Source: Telopea speciosissima (lineage: Eukaryota > Streptophyta > Magnoliopsida > Proteales > Proteaceae). From it: a stretch of 64,000 bases of DNA. Location: contig NC_057926.1 in NCBI RefSeq assembly GCF_018873765.1, forward strand, positions 55,193,378-55,257,377. Reading direction: 5' to 3'. Each line of letters begins with the position of its first letter. The first letter of the stretch is position 1. The position numbers and the translations under genes are program-made. The notes under the pieces were generated by a model. The model was not told where the DNA came from and did not search any database. It saw only the letters and a program-made list of their open reading frames with translations. This document shows positions 33,565-45,488 of the stretch, one piece after another.

Positions 33565-35432
33565 ATGGCGTCTTCTTTAGTATTGTTTCCCTACCCAAGC
33601 ACTCTCAATTTTGCCAATTTCGTCACTCAAACTCACATAGACAAATTTCTTGCTTTGGGAGACACAAATGCTGTCTCTGATCGAAAGTCAGGATTTGCTC
33701 GAATTCTTTAATGGCGAATCCACACCACCGTCTCGTGAATCAACAGATCCAGAGGGGAAAATGATCGTGAATCCAGACCATCAGTCTTGGATTCGAACAG
33801 ATCGTCTTGTCAAAGCCTGGATCACTGAAACCCTCTCCGAAGAGGTTCTTGGAATCGCAGTTGGAATCAAGACTGCAGTTGAGTTATGGAGCGCTCTTGT
33901 TGTAGCATTTTCTCAGGCATCGGAGGCACGGGAGTTTGAATTACTCTCCAAGCTTCATTTCCTCAAGAAAGATAACTCCACATCACTCTCGGCATTCTTG
34001 ATCGAGTTCAAGAACATCTGCGACCAGCTGAGCTCGATTGGAAAACCAGTTGAGGATCAACGAAAGGTTTTCTTGCTGCTGACAAATCTTGGTGCATCTT
34101 ATGAGAACTTCGCTACTACTATGCTGAAGCCGCCTGTTCCTACCTATCAGGAGCTTGTTCCTTTGCTCCACAGTCATGAACTCCAGAATCGTGGTAACTT
34201 GGTTTCCTCTGAGTCTTCTGGATCTCATACTGCGTTTCTTGGAGCAAAGACTCCTCGATCTGATGGTCGATTTAATCGTGGAAGAGGACGGTGCCACCCT
34301 GGATCTTTCACATCTCGAGGCCGTGGATTCATACAGAACTCGAGAACTCAAACCACGGATGACAAAGAAAATCACAGTGATAAGTCTTCCAATTCTTCTC
34401 TGTAGAACAACAAAGGTTCCTTCAACAGATCTTCCATTAAGTGTCAAATCTGTCACAAGCATGGTCACGGTGCTTTGAAATGCTATAATCTCTTTGATAA
34501 TAGCTACCAACCAGAAGACATTCCACAGGCTCTCAATGCTCTTCATCTCAAGGATTCTCAGGACTCAGAATGGTTCCCTGATGCAGGGGCTACTGCACAT
34601 GTCACGGCTACATCAGGTATACTTCATTCTCTCAATCCATACAATGGTTCTAGTTTTGTTATGGTAGGAAATGGCAATCGACTTCCCATTACACATGTTG
34701 GACATGGCAGTATCACAACCGGCACTACTAAATTGCCTCTTAGGAATGTTCTTTTGGTACCAAATATTAAGAAAAATCTGCTTTCTGTCTCTCAATTAAC
34801 CAGAGATTATCCGTGTTCTTTTGAGTTTGATGCAAATGGTTTTGTGATTAAGGATCTTCCATCCAAGAAGATTTTGGCATCGGGGAATAACAATGGGGGT
34901 TTATACACCTTTGCCGCTCCATCAGGAGTACAGCCACACAATGATCAGGAGCTGTTGGCATTTTTCTCTTCCCGATTTCAGTCTGCAACTGAGGATGTTT
35001 GGCATCAAAGGTTAGGCCATCCCTATGGCCGTATAGTACATTTTCTGCTCAATAAGGGTTTAATCTCTGTAACCCAAAAATCAAAGACCTTGTGCTCCAG
35101 CTGTGAGCTTAGTAAAAGCAGAAAATTGCCCTTTGATACTTCTTTTACTAGATGTACTGCTCCGTTAGAGCGTATTCATTGTGATTTGTGGGGTAAAGCC
35201 CCGGTTGATAGTGTGCAACATTTTCGATTTTATGTAATATTCATAGATGATTTCTCTCACTACACCTGGTTGTATCCTCTTAAGAGGAAGTCTGATTTTT
35301 TTGCAAAATTTTTGGAATTCCAATCTATGGTTGAGAGGCAATTCACCACCAAAATAAAGACATTTCAATGTGATGGTGGTGGTGAATTTTCAGACAAGGA
35401 CTTTATAGCTCATTTGTGCAGCGTATTCATTG
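33565..35432 (+). pseudogene. copia gag-protease-integrase, 5' part
   Basis: The reading frame starts at ATG 33565, shifts near 33640 (the gag signature LLWETQMLSLIESQDLLEFF is in the second frame), and continues to a TAG at 34403-34405. After the stop the same frame gives a zinc knuckle CQICHKHGHGALKC, the aspartic protease motif DAGATAHVT, the pre-integrase WHQRLGHP with CSSCELSK, and the integrase core start IHCDLWGKAP with FIDDFSHYTW and FQCDGGGEFSD. Coding sequence is cut by the L1 at about 35432. These proteins would package and integrate the element; this copy is inactive. Confidence 0.88.
35169..35184 (+). repeat. 16-bp source copy matching the L1 junction filler
   Basis: AGCGTATTCATTGTGA inside the copia integrase occurs again at 35420-35435, exactly at the 5' junction of the nested L1, 251 bp downstream. 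Confidence 0.7.
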
Positions 35433-35435
35433 TGA

Positions 35436-38400
35436 CTTTATGCTATCCCACCTCCCTCAAACCCCGGAATTATCTGTAGCGTTGTCTATGCTCCTTCCCC
35501 ATCTATCAGGCTTTTCTCTGTCAAATCAAGCCTCTACTTCTCAGCCTCCTTTGCTCCATATGGGTGGCCCCCCCTTAGATAAAGCCATTTCAAACCACAA
35601 CCCGACCCAAATCCTGAACCAAAACAACCCTTCTCTCATGGCTGTGGATGATCGTGTGCTCCCCTCTAAAAGGCTGAGAAGTAGTGAAGGTGATTTGAGG
35701 ACTTCTGAGACTACAAGTGATGTTTCTTTTTTAATGAGTACCCCCGTGGAGGCTGGAGGGATCCAGCTCCACGGGAGACAATGAAGCTTATTGGGTGGAA
35801 TTGTCAAGGGCGGGAGACCTCGACAATTCGCTCTCTTCATAATCTCCTCAAAGCGAGAGAACCTCGATATTCTTTTTATCATGGAGACAAAAAGCAAGAA
35901 GGCAGCTATTGAAAAATTGCTAGAAAAAGGAATTTTCAGAATTTTTCTACAGTGGACCCTATTGGGACTTCGGTGGATCGGCTCTCTTGTGGAAGGATAC
36001 GGTTACCTTGTCGTGCTTATCGTAGAAACAAATTTTATTGATGCGAGGTGACTTCGTGGACTCTCCGGCTTTCTATCTTACTGTGTTTATGGGGATCCAT
36101 TCGACATAGAAGGAGAGTTGTGTGGGATAGGATTCTCGCTCTAAATCATCAAGGGAGTAGGTGGCTTTGCTATGGAGACTTCAACTCTTATCTTTCTTGG
36201 CATGAAAAAGAGGGAGGAGCAAGAAGTACTTCCCACGATGGAGAGATTTTCGGATTTTCTTTCAAGTTGTGATTTTTTAGACTTGGGCTTCAATGGCTCG
36301 GTTTTTACTTGGAATAACAGAGAAAGGGTGCTGCAAACATAAGGATTAGGCTTGACCGTGCTCTCAGAATGCGGCTTGGAGGCAAGTGTTTGATAATGCC
36401 TCGATTTTTGTGAAGCCAGTGTGCTCGATCACCGCCCCATTTTGGTGGACACGAAGGAGGTATAGTTCGTGGGAAGAGACCTTTAGGTTTGAATCGATGT
36501 GGACTCTTCACGAGGATGTAAGAATGCTGCCTCTAGAGCTTGGTCGATTCCGCCTCAGTCCTCGCTCAAATGCACTGTGAAGATAGCTCATTGCAAAGAA
36601 GTTTATAAGAAGTGGAATCTCAAGTTTTCGGAATATTTATGAAAGTATTAAATCCATAAAAGATGAACTTTCTCACATTCAAGGCTGCCGAGTTCTCTTT
36701 ATTCCCAAGAGAGAGAATCGAGTTACAAAAACTTCTTGATGTTCAGTTACAGAGGGAAGAGGAAATGTGGCGTCAAAAATCCAGGTTGGATTGGCTTAAA
36801 GGAGGAGACAAGAATACTTCTTTTTTTCATGTTACTACCCTAAGGAGAAGACACAGTAATAGGATTTTGAAGTTGAAAGCACCCTCGGGTGAGTGGTCTT
36901 CCTCCCCTACTGAAGTTTCTAACATCCTTTGTAACCATTTCCAAGATTTGTACTCTTCTGAGCCTATAAATAATAATGCCTTGACTTCGGTTTTGGATGC
37001 GGTGCAACCAGTGGTGACAGATGAGTTAAACTTTACTTTATGTTCTGCTCCTAGAGAAGAGGAAATCCGTGCTGCTTTGTTTAGGATGGCCCCCTTAAAA
37101 TCTCCGGGTCCGGATGGCTTACCCCCCGTTTTCTTTCAAAAATATTGGGAGATGGTGAAGGTTGACTTGGTTGCTCTAGTGGAGGAGTTTTTTAGTACGG
37201 GTCGATTCCTAGGGATCTCAATAAGACCTTTATCTGTCTTATCCCTAAGGTTAATGCTCCCGATAGTTGAACAATTCCGGCCTATAAGCTTGTGCAATAT
37301 TGCTTTTAAAATCATCACTAAGCTCATTCTTGATCGTCCGAGTGGGGCCTTAGATCGATTATTTCACCTTTAATCTGCCTTTATTCCTAATAGGCTCATT
37401 TCGATAATGTCCTGGTGGCGCATGAGTTGTTCCATTATATTAAGAAGCGTAAAAGGGTAAGGAGAAATTCCTAGCTCTCAAGTTAGATATGCGCAAGGCC
37501 TATGATGACTAGAGTGGAGATTCATTGAAGGTATGCTCCTCAAACCGGGGTTTAGAAATGAGTGGGTGCGATTAGTTATGACTTGTATTACTTGAGTTTC
37601 CTATAATCTTCTTGTTAATGGTTGCATCAAAGGAGCTATTTCCCTTCTAGGGAATCCGTCGGGGATCCTATCTCGCCGCTATCTTTATCCTGTGCTCTCA
37701 GGCTTTGTCTGCTGTCATTAAGAAAGCGGAGGTGGAAGGTAATATCAAAGGGGTGAGGGTTCGACATAGAAGTGAACCCATTACTCATCTCCTGTTCACG
37801 ATGATTGTCTCGCTATTTTCAAGAGTTAATTTGCAAGAAGTTAACTCGTTGAAGGATTGTTTGGATTTATATTGTAATGCTACGGGGCAAGCTATAAATC
37901 TTAAAAATCCATCTCACCTTTAGCCCGAACACCCATGATAGAATCAAAAGATGGTTCTCCGAATTCTCAAAGTGAAGAATGGAGATGGGCCAGAAAGTAT
38001 TTGGGGTTACCTACTCATTTTGGTGTAGCTAAGAAAGATGTTTTTAATGACATTAAGGAGAGAACTCTTAGTAAGCTCCAAGGGTGGAAAGGTAAGTTGT
38101 TATCTCATGCGGGGAAGGAGGTGTTGATCAAATCATTTTGCTCCTATGGCTAATTATGCTAGTTCTCATTTCAAGCTCCCTGTTTTCTTTCATGATTCAA
38201 TTAGAAAAGCTCCGCAAATTTCTATTGGGGTGATTCGGAAGAGAAGAAGAGAGTTCATTGGATGTCTTAGGGGCGTTTGTGCAAACCTAAATCTAGAGGG
38301 GTTTGGGTTTCAAAGACTCCAAATTTCAAAATCGGGCTCTCCTAGCGAAGGTTGCTTGGCGTTTATGGTCTTCTCCGGACTCTCATTGGGCTAAGTTCCG

Positions 38401-39912
38401 AAATCCATTTACTTTCCACAGTGTGATTTTTGGATGCTAGGGTGGGAAATCGCCCTCTTGGGGTTGGAGGAGTTTACTTGTTGGTCGTGAAGTCCTTTTT
38501 GGAAGGGTTGATTTGGAGAGTTGGGAATGGTGAGAAGATTCGGATTTGGAAGGATAGGTGGGTTCCAAGTTTACCCAATGGAAGGCCTCAATCTCTCGGA
38601 GCCGGAGGGGTGCAGCCTCATGGTGGTGGGAGATCTAATTGATCAGGATAATAGAAGTTGGAATGTCAATCCGCATTCTCTTTTGCTTTCGATGTGGCTC
38701 GCTATTCTTAAAATTCCTCTAAGTCTTAATCCTCGAGAAGATAAGCGATCGAGTGCTTCTAGAGATGGCGTTTCTGTCAAGTCGCCTTATAAGCTTCTTA
38801 TTAAGAAGGAGGAGGAAGAGGCCTCGCTAGAGCATCTAGTTCCGGATATCGCTTTGGGAGCACACTCCTCGAGGAGGTATGGAATCGGATTTGGTCTTTG
38901 CGGACTCTCCCAAAAATAAAAACTTTTCTTTGGAGGATTTGTAATGAAGCTATTGCTTCGGTGATGGCCTTAAAGCCCAGCGGATAAATATTGATCCGAG
39001 TGTTCTAGGTGTGGAGCTCATTCGAATCGGGTGACCATATTTTGTTTGATTGCCCCTTTGCTCGTAGTGTTTGGTTTGGGAGCCCACTACAATTTCACCG
39101 TCTGTTGATGGTCCGTGCTTGAAGGATTGGATTCAAAGCTGGAATATCCGGTTTAAGCAAGACAAAAAGTTTGCTACAGAGTCTCTATCAAGAGCGTCTT
39201 TTATCTCGTTGGTATCTTTGGCGCGCCCGTAATGATAGTGTTCAATGGCAAGGTTTGGACTCCTTTGGATGTTCTTCATATCACTTAAATGGCTTATCGG
39301 GAGTTTTTCAATGTCGCCTTAAAGCCGAATGCTCTTTCGTAAACGGGAGTTATTGACTCTATGCCTGGTTCGAGTTTAGTGGTTCTCAATGGTCCCCCTC
39401 CAAAGTGGGTGTTGTGAAGGTGGACTGTGATGCGGCTTTCATTAAGGATACCGCTAAGGGAGGTCTAGGAGTGATCTTTAGAGACCACACAGCGTTGTCT
39501 TAAGGGCGCGCTCCATCCCCATTATGCTTAGTTCGGTGATTCATGGAGAGATCATGGCTATTCGTAGTGCCCTATTGCGGCTCTAGATCCGGGCTACAAC
39601 AACTTGGTGGTAGTTTCGGATAGTAGGGATGCCATCCTATTTATCGAAGGCGTATATCTCCTAGTTGGGAGATGGAGGGTTTAGTAGATGATGTTGTTAA
39701 CTTGAAATCCTCTTTCTCATCTATTTCTTTCTCTTTTGTTCCTAGGGCTATGAATATTGTTTCGGATGCCCTAGCCGGGGAACCCTGTCACTTGGGTGCG
39801 TGACGATTGGCCAAATTCTATTCGGTGGCTTCAGGACCTCTGTGGGAATGAAGTCACTGGTTGTACTCCCCTTTTCCATCAATAAACTTCCCCTTTACCA
39901 AAAAAAAAAAAA
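35436..39912 (+). mobile_element. degenerate L1 inserted in copia integrase
   Basis: About 4.5 kb ends in an A run at 39899-39912. ORF2 probably begins at ATG 35781 with the endonuclease start MKLIGWNCQGRE. The RT region is best seen at 36663-37373 (KSRLDWLKGGDKNTSFFH, APLKSPGPDGLPPVFFQKYW). The zinc-binding RVT region lies near 38760-39080, and RNase H near 39415-39800 (VDCDAAFIKDTAKGGLGVIF). Many single-base frameshifts break it. A truncated ORF1-like segment lies before 35781. Copia coding resumes in frame at 39913. No target-site duplication is evident. Confidence 0.85.
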
Positions 39913-42378
39913 GGTATTATAAACTCTATATCTTGTCCAAATACTCCAGAGCAAAATAGTGTGGCAGAGAGAAAGCATAGGCATATTGTAGAGTTGGGCC
40001 TTGCCATGTTATATGCTGCCTCTATCCCTCATCGGTACTGGGTAGAGGCTTTTTCGTCTGCTGTCTTTTTCATTAATAGACCACCTTCAAAAGTTCTGGA
40101 TATGGATTCTCCTCTCCACATGCTGTTTCAGAAGTCTCCTGCCTATACTATGCTAAGGGTTTTTGGGTCATTATGCTATCCATATCTACGTGGTTCCACT
40201 GCTAACAAGTTTTCCCCGAGGTCATTACCATGTGTATTCTTGGGGTATAGTGATAAACACAAAGGATACCGCTGTCTCCATCGTGCAATTGGTCGTGTAT
40301 ATATATCTCGGCATGTTGTTTTTGATGAAGGTGTTTTTCCCTTCCAACAGCCCAGTCCAACACCAAATTTGACACCGTCTACATCGTGTGGGACTTTTGA
40401 AAGATGGCTCAGCCCATCCACAGAGGGTACCGTGTGTAACCCATGTACTGCTTCCTGGTTCTCTGAACCACCATTGGATTCTCCTGAGCCTGTTTTGGTG
40501 CAGCCCACACATGTAATCCACCAGCCCATATCTGGTCCTTCCACGCCTGGACATGGTACTTCTTCCTCACATGGGCCTGCTGATGATTCACCCATGTGTG
40601 GGCCTACTACAGATCCACGGTTTGGTGATTCTTCTCTTGGGCCTGCTACTAATAATAGATCTGACACTACTATTGGGCCTGCTTCTCATAATGGGTCTGC
40701 TACTACTGTTGGGCCTGCTTCTCATATTGAACCAGCCTCTACTGTTGGGACTACTGTTGGTGCTGTTGTACCCCATTCTATGGTTACAAGGGGCCGTGCT
40801 GGTATTCGCAAACCAAACCCCAAATATGCTCTGTCGGTGATACCCATTCCAACTGAGCCCACAACAGTGAAGGCTGCCTTGCGACATCCTGGTTGGACTG
40901 CTGCCATGCAAGAAGAAATGCAAGCATTAGCACAAAATCAAACATGGACTTTGGTTCCTCGCGAACCCACCATGAACATTGTTGGGTGTAAGTGGATTTT
41001 CAAATCCAAATTAAAGGCGGATAGTACTTTGGAAAGGTTGAAGGCCCGTTTAGTCGCCAAGGGCTTCACACAACAAGAAGGTGTGGATTTCATTGAGACT
41101 TTCAGCCCGGTCATTAAACTAGGCTCTATTCGCTTAGTGTTGTCAGTTGCTACAGTCCGTGGGTGGCCAATCCGGCAATTGGACGTCTAGAACGCTTTAC
41201 ATGGTTATCTCTCGATGCCGGTATACATGAGTCAGCCACCTGGCTTTGTTGATGCATCTCAGCCCAATGCTGTGTGCCGTCTAAATCGTGCCTTGTATGG
41301 TCTATGCCAGGCACCCCGAGCATGGTTTGATCGCTTTAGCATGTTTCTACTAGAGTGTGGGTTCGTGTGCAGCACGTATGATTCTTCCATGTTTGTCTAT
41401 CGTTCTCAAGGTCGTGTTATGATACTACTACTTTACGTGGATGATATTGTTACATTGGGGACTACGTTCGCTATGAAGGACCTTGGTCCACTTCACTATT
41501 TCCTGGGTATAGAGGTGACTTCCACTCCTCAGGGGTTGTTCTTGTCTCAGGCTAAGTATGCCACAGATATACTACACCGTGCACATATTGTTGACATCAA
41601 GCCAACGTGCACACCCATGGCCATTCGGCCCGATCTAGCCTCAACCGACCCATTTAAAGATGTCACTTTGTATCGCAGTCTTGTTGGTGCACTTCAATAC
41701 TTAACTATGACTAGACCAAATCTCTCTTATGCCGTGAATTCGGTATGCCAGCACATGCATGCACCTACTATGGCTCATTTTGGCATGGTCAAGCGCATTC
41801 TTCGTTATGTTCGTGGAACTTTGGATCAGGGTCTTCGCATTGTTCGCAATAGTTCTTTAGACCTTTATGCTTTTTCTGATTTAGATTGGGCGGGCTGTCC
41901 AATTACAAGGCGGTCCACAACAGGTTTTTGTACCTTCCTTGGGTCCAAATTGTATCTCTTGGAGTGCCAAGAAACAGCCCACCATAGCCCGCTCTAGTAC
42001 TGAAGCTGAATATTGGGCTATGGCTTCTACTACTGCGGAGCTACTTGGTTGACATTTCTTCTCAAGGACATTGGCATTCCCCAACCACATCCAGCCACAT
42101 TATATTGCGATAATCTTAGTGCACTCCATATGACTATCAATCCGGTTCTCCATGCTTGCACGAAGCACATTGAGGTGGATTATCACTACGTACGTGAGAG
42201 GGTGGCTCTTGGGTCTCTTGTCACGAAATTTATTCCCTCCCATCGACAATTGGCTGATGTGTTCACTAAACCTCTTCCACGACAAGCCATGGCGCGTGTG
42301 TGTATCAAACTGGGCCTTTGTTCCCGGCTCAGTTTGCGGGGGGATGTTAGAGTATTAGATAAGCCGCCAGGTGTATAG
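39913..42378 (+). pseudogene. copia integrase end, reverse transcriptase and RNase H
   Basis: Frame resumes with the integrase C-terminal half ([20 protein letters not shown]). A low-complexity GPA-rich linker follows (about 40560-40760). RT starts with [37 protein letters not shown], then a TAG stop at 41188-41190 where LDVKNAF is expected. The catalytic LLYVDDIVT is present, but about 20 residues after it are missing. RNase H at about 41850-42340 keeps ADVFTKPLPR but is frameshifted twice. Original function: cDNA synthesis and integration. Confidence 0.88.
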
Positions 42379-42538
42379 TTAGACAGTTAGACAAATGATG
42401 GCATTACTGTAAATAGTGTGATATGCAAGGGTTGTAATATAACTCATTATTCATTAATTTATAAATCATCTACTCTTAGGGTTACTCTCATTTGAAGACA
42501 GAACTCACAAATTCATCGTCTCAACTCTGTTTCTCTTA
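42345..42538 (+). repeat. copia 3' LTR
   Basis: It begins TGTTAGAGTATTAGAT after the polypurine tract and ends TTTCTCTTA. It carries an extra CAGTTAGA unit relative to the 5' LTR. A clean 5-bp target-site duplication could not be recognised outside the two LTRs. Confidence 0.88.
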
Positions 42539-42941
42539 GTAGTCAGATGGAATACCACTAATTGGAGATGTAGGTGGAGCGTGGAGGTGAAGGTGGAGGT
42601 CCAATAAAATCATTTCCAGTCTTGCTCGAATTAGTCATCATAGCACATGTGCCTTTTTCAGAAGCCAACCTTAGCAGAATATATATTAACGCCATTTGGA
42701 TATGCAACCGTGTACAAACAGGTTAGTGTATCCACCTAGATATACCAACCTGGATCGATCATTTGTGATCGACTGTCTTTATACCCAATGTTCCATTATA
42801 AACAAATAGATAGAATTTCCCACATTAGACATACACGTTATATTGGGATACGAAAAATGTCATCTACAAAACATATATATATATATATATATAATAAAAA
42901 CAATGTATTTAAGGTGCTGACCAAGTAAAAATCACTTAGTT
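42539..42941. other. spacer downstream of LRK10-like gene 1
   Basis: This 400-bp stretch separates the copia 3' LTR from the kinase stop codon. It includes a GGTGGAG-rich patch near 42570-42600 and an AT microsatellite near 42870-42893. It probably includes the 3' UTR of the minus-strand kinase gene. Confidence 0.6.
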
Positions 42942-44039
42942 TTATCTTGGAGGAGAAGATAAGAAAGGGTTGGGGGGAATTGGCAAAGACTCAAGGTTTC
43001 CTTCTAACATTTCCACTACTCTGCTCATTGATGGACGGTTCACTGGATCCACCTGTATGGACCATAAACCAACGAAAACCATCTTCCTGGCTATTTCTTC
43101 TTCCTCTTCTCTCATAACCATGTCTAATAGTAAATGCTCACCTTGCCCAATACGCTTATAGATCCAATGCGGAAAATAAATCTCACTAGTGTGATCAACT
43201 CCCGCATCGATGTTCTTTCGTCCTCCAACCATTTCTAGTACCATCATTCCATAGCTATAGACATCTGACTTGTGTGAAACTCCTCCAAAGTTTCGAGACA
43301 ACACTTCCGGTGCAATATATCCTAGCGTTCCTCTAGCATCTGCCATTGAAATGATACTATCTTTTCTAGGACATAGTTTAGCAAGACCAAAGTCGGATAT
43401 TTTTGGACAAAAGTCTTCGTCTAAAAGAATGTTATGAGGTTTTATGTCAAAATGCACAATACGAGTATTACAACCACGATGTAAATACTCTAATCCTTGA
43501 GCGATGCCGACTGCAATTTGATATAGTCTTTCCCAACCGAGCCGATGACATGTTTTCATTAATTTCCTGTTGAAGATGAACTTCTCAAGCGATCCATTGG
43601 GCATGAACTCATAGATAAGTGCTCTTTTGGAGCCATCAAAACAAAAACCCAAAAGAGTCACAATGTTGATATGGGAGGTCCTACTAATGCTTGCAACTTC
43701 ATTAATAAACTCTTCTCCATTACCTTTAGAGGCATTTAGGACTTTCACTGCAACCAAACGACCATCGGGTAGCTTCCCTTTGAATACACCTCCGTAACCA
43801 CCTTGCCCCAATTTTTCTTTAAACGAATTCATCATTTTCTTGACATCTGAATAACTATATCTTTTGGGTGCCAAGGATCCAAAACTCCTAAGAAAAGCCT
43901 CAAGATTTTGAGTGTTTCTTGTTCTCTTCTTCCAAAATGTCATTAATCCATTTGAGGATAATTTTCTTCTCAAGCAGTACAGAAGAATTGCCACTAATGT
44001 AACAGTGGATATAAAGCTTGATACAATAGCTGTAAGCCA

Positions 44040-44077
<38 letters not shown>

Positions 44078-45488
44078 TCAAAGTCATATATGGTAGGAAT
44101 GGTGATAATATATAAATCACAAAAGAGCTTATCCCGTGCATGTATAGAGACAAAGCATTCTATAATTCCACAATTGACTTCATCCTGTATTATTTATTTA
44201 GTTATTGAAATTCAAGTTGTATTGAAGCATATTGGGAATACAGGTTGAAGGGATTGTATTTGACGTCAAATACGGGCAGTGTAATTGAGAGGATAAAAAT
44301 CCAGTCTTTACAACCTTGGTAAGAGCAGTATTTAGTGATAAATTGAGACAAGGAAAGAAGGGTTTGTAAAACCCACTCATCAGCAAATGCAAATAATACC
44401 TATTTTAATTTGCGTTTTTGCCTTGTCCTTGTAGTAACTCTTGTTTGCTGCAACCAAAATAAATAAAAAATATGCCACTAGTTTAGGCATCATTGATGAT
44501 TGGAGTTATATAATCATAATAAGCAAAAACTGCAGTCTTAAGTCGACAACCAAAATCCCCATGATTTATATCATGATGAAAAAAAGAATCAAAAACTACC
44601 ATTCAGGAAAAGAAATAACTTTCTACAGTTCGTTCTACAGTACCATTTTGAAGATCTTGATCACCGTGATTCGTGGCCGTACAAAACGAAACGACCTTTG
44701 TTCTGTATCTGTTCGAGACAGGGTGTACCTTCACACCCTTTACAGTCATGGGGAAGTTCCCATTGAAGACGAAACCCGTCAGACAACCGATTCAAGAGGC
44801 CGGGATCCTTCCCAGAAAAATCCACGGGAAACTCAATCATTTTGCAGGCAGAAGAAGATGGAGATGGAGTTTTCCAGAAATCGACGGCACCGGATGAGTA
44901 GTGAAGATCATGTTCTCCGCAGCGTCTGACACCCCGCAATTCGTAACCGGTATCATTTTCTGTTTCGGAGATACTAAGATTGGCCTTGCATATTCCAAAG
45001 TAAAGAAAGGGGCTTTTCGGTTGGAAGGTAAGATTCCCGGAAATGGATGGGAAGGTGAAATCGTAGAGTTCATCGCAGCTGTTCCGTCCTATGAGTTTCG
45101 AGAAATTTCGGTCATGAATGAAAATCATCTTTTTCTTGTAGTCGATGCTTTTAACCTCCAAACTGTCCTTCTCTGGATCTTCTGTAGTAGAATTGATAAG
45201 TTTTGGTATTGCGCTTGAGTTGTGAAAACAATGGATAACGCCTAGCCCACATTCTTCATTTGGGGGTTTGGAGAAGGGATAACTGATGTTCAATTCCCCA
45301 CAGCTGGAGCGGAAGAAGGGAGCACAATGTTGGATCAAAGAGTTTTCTACTTCATCAACTGATGATCCGAGTGAAAGCTGTGACCCAATTAGTAAGAAGA
45401 AGAAAAAGAAGAAGAAAGGAGAAGAAGCAAGAAGAATAAACCTCGAGGCATGCATATGGGAAAACAATATTAATGAAGGAGAACCCAT
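42942..45488 (-). CDS. LRK10-like receptor protein kinase, gene 1
   Basis: This is a membrane receptor kinase of the leaf-rust-10/WAK-ectodomain family. Exon 1 starts at 45488. It has a signal peptide with a long Phe run encoded by a GAA-type microsatellite, then a GUB_WAK ectodomain with [18 protein letters not shown], several N-glycosylation sites and CKGCEG near its end. The kinase exon is 44029-42942 after a TTACAG acceptor. It holds a transmembrane segment ([18 protein letters not shown]), G-loop [29 protein letters not shown] (non-RD), DFG and APE. The splice is uncertain: the kinase exon needs a phase-1 donor, which fits 44729 or 44696, while the GT after 44665 is phase 2. With 44729 the product is 615 residues. 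The cysteine module at the ectodomain end, clear in gene 2, is poorly preserved here, so the gene may be recently damaged or use a mini-exon. Confidence 0.82.

Larger units (their letters stand above)
33333..42538 (+). mobile_element. Ty1/copia LTR retrotransposon with nested L1
   Basis: The element has two similar LTRs, a primer-binding site, gag, protease, integrase, RT and RNase H in the copia order, and a polypurine tract (GCGGGGGGA just before 42345). An L1 of about 4.5 kb interrupts the integrase (35436-39912). Without it the element is about 4.7 kb. Internal damage includes a frameshift near 33640, a stop at 34403-34405, a stop at 41188-41190, an in-frame loss after YVDDIVT near 41460 and RNase H frameshifts near 41950 and 42045. 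Confidence 0.92.

Noticed and set aside
40553-40840. Leu/Gly-rich repetitive open frame
   Set aside because: It is an alternative frame of the low-complexity linker between copia integrase and reverse transcriptase.
33328-42543. 5-bp target-site duplication for the copia element
   Set aside because: The best candidates (ATTGT left, GTAGT right) match at only three of five positions, so I do not claim one.
43000-44115. Plus-strand open frames over the kinase exon
   Set aside because: They are antisense shadows of the LRK10-like kinase gene 1.
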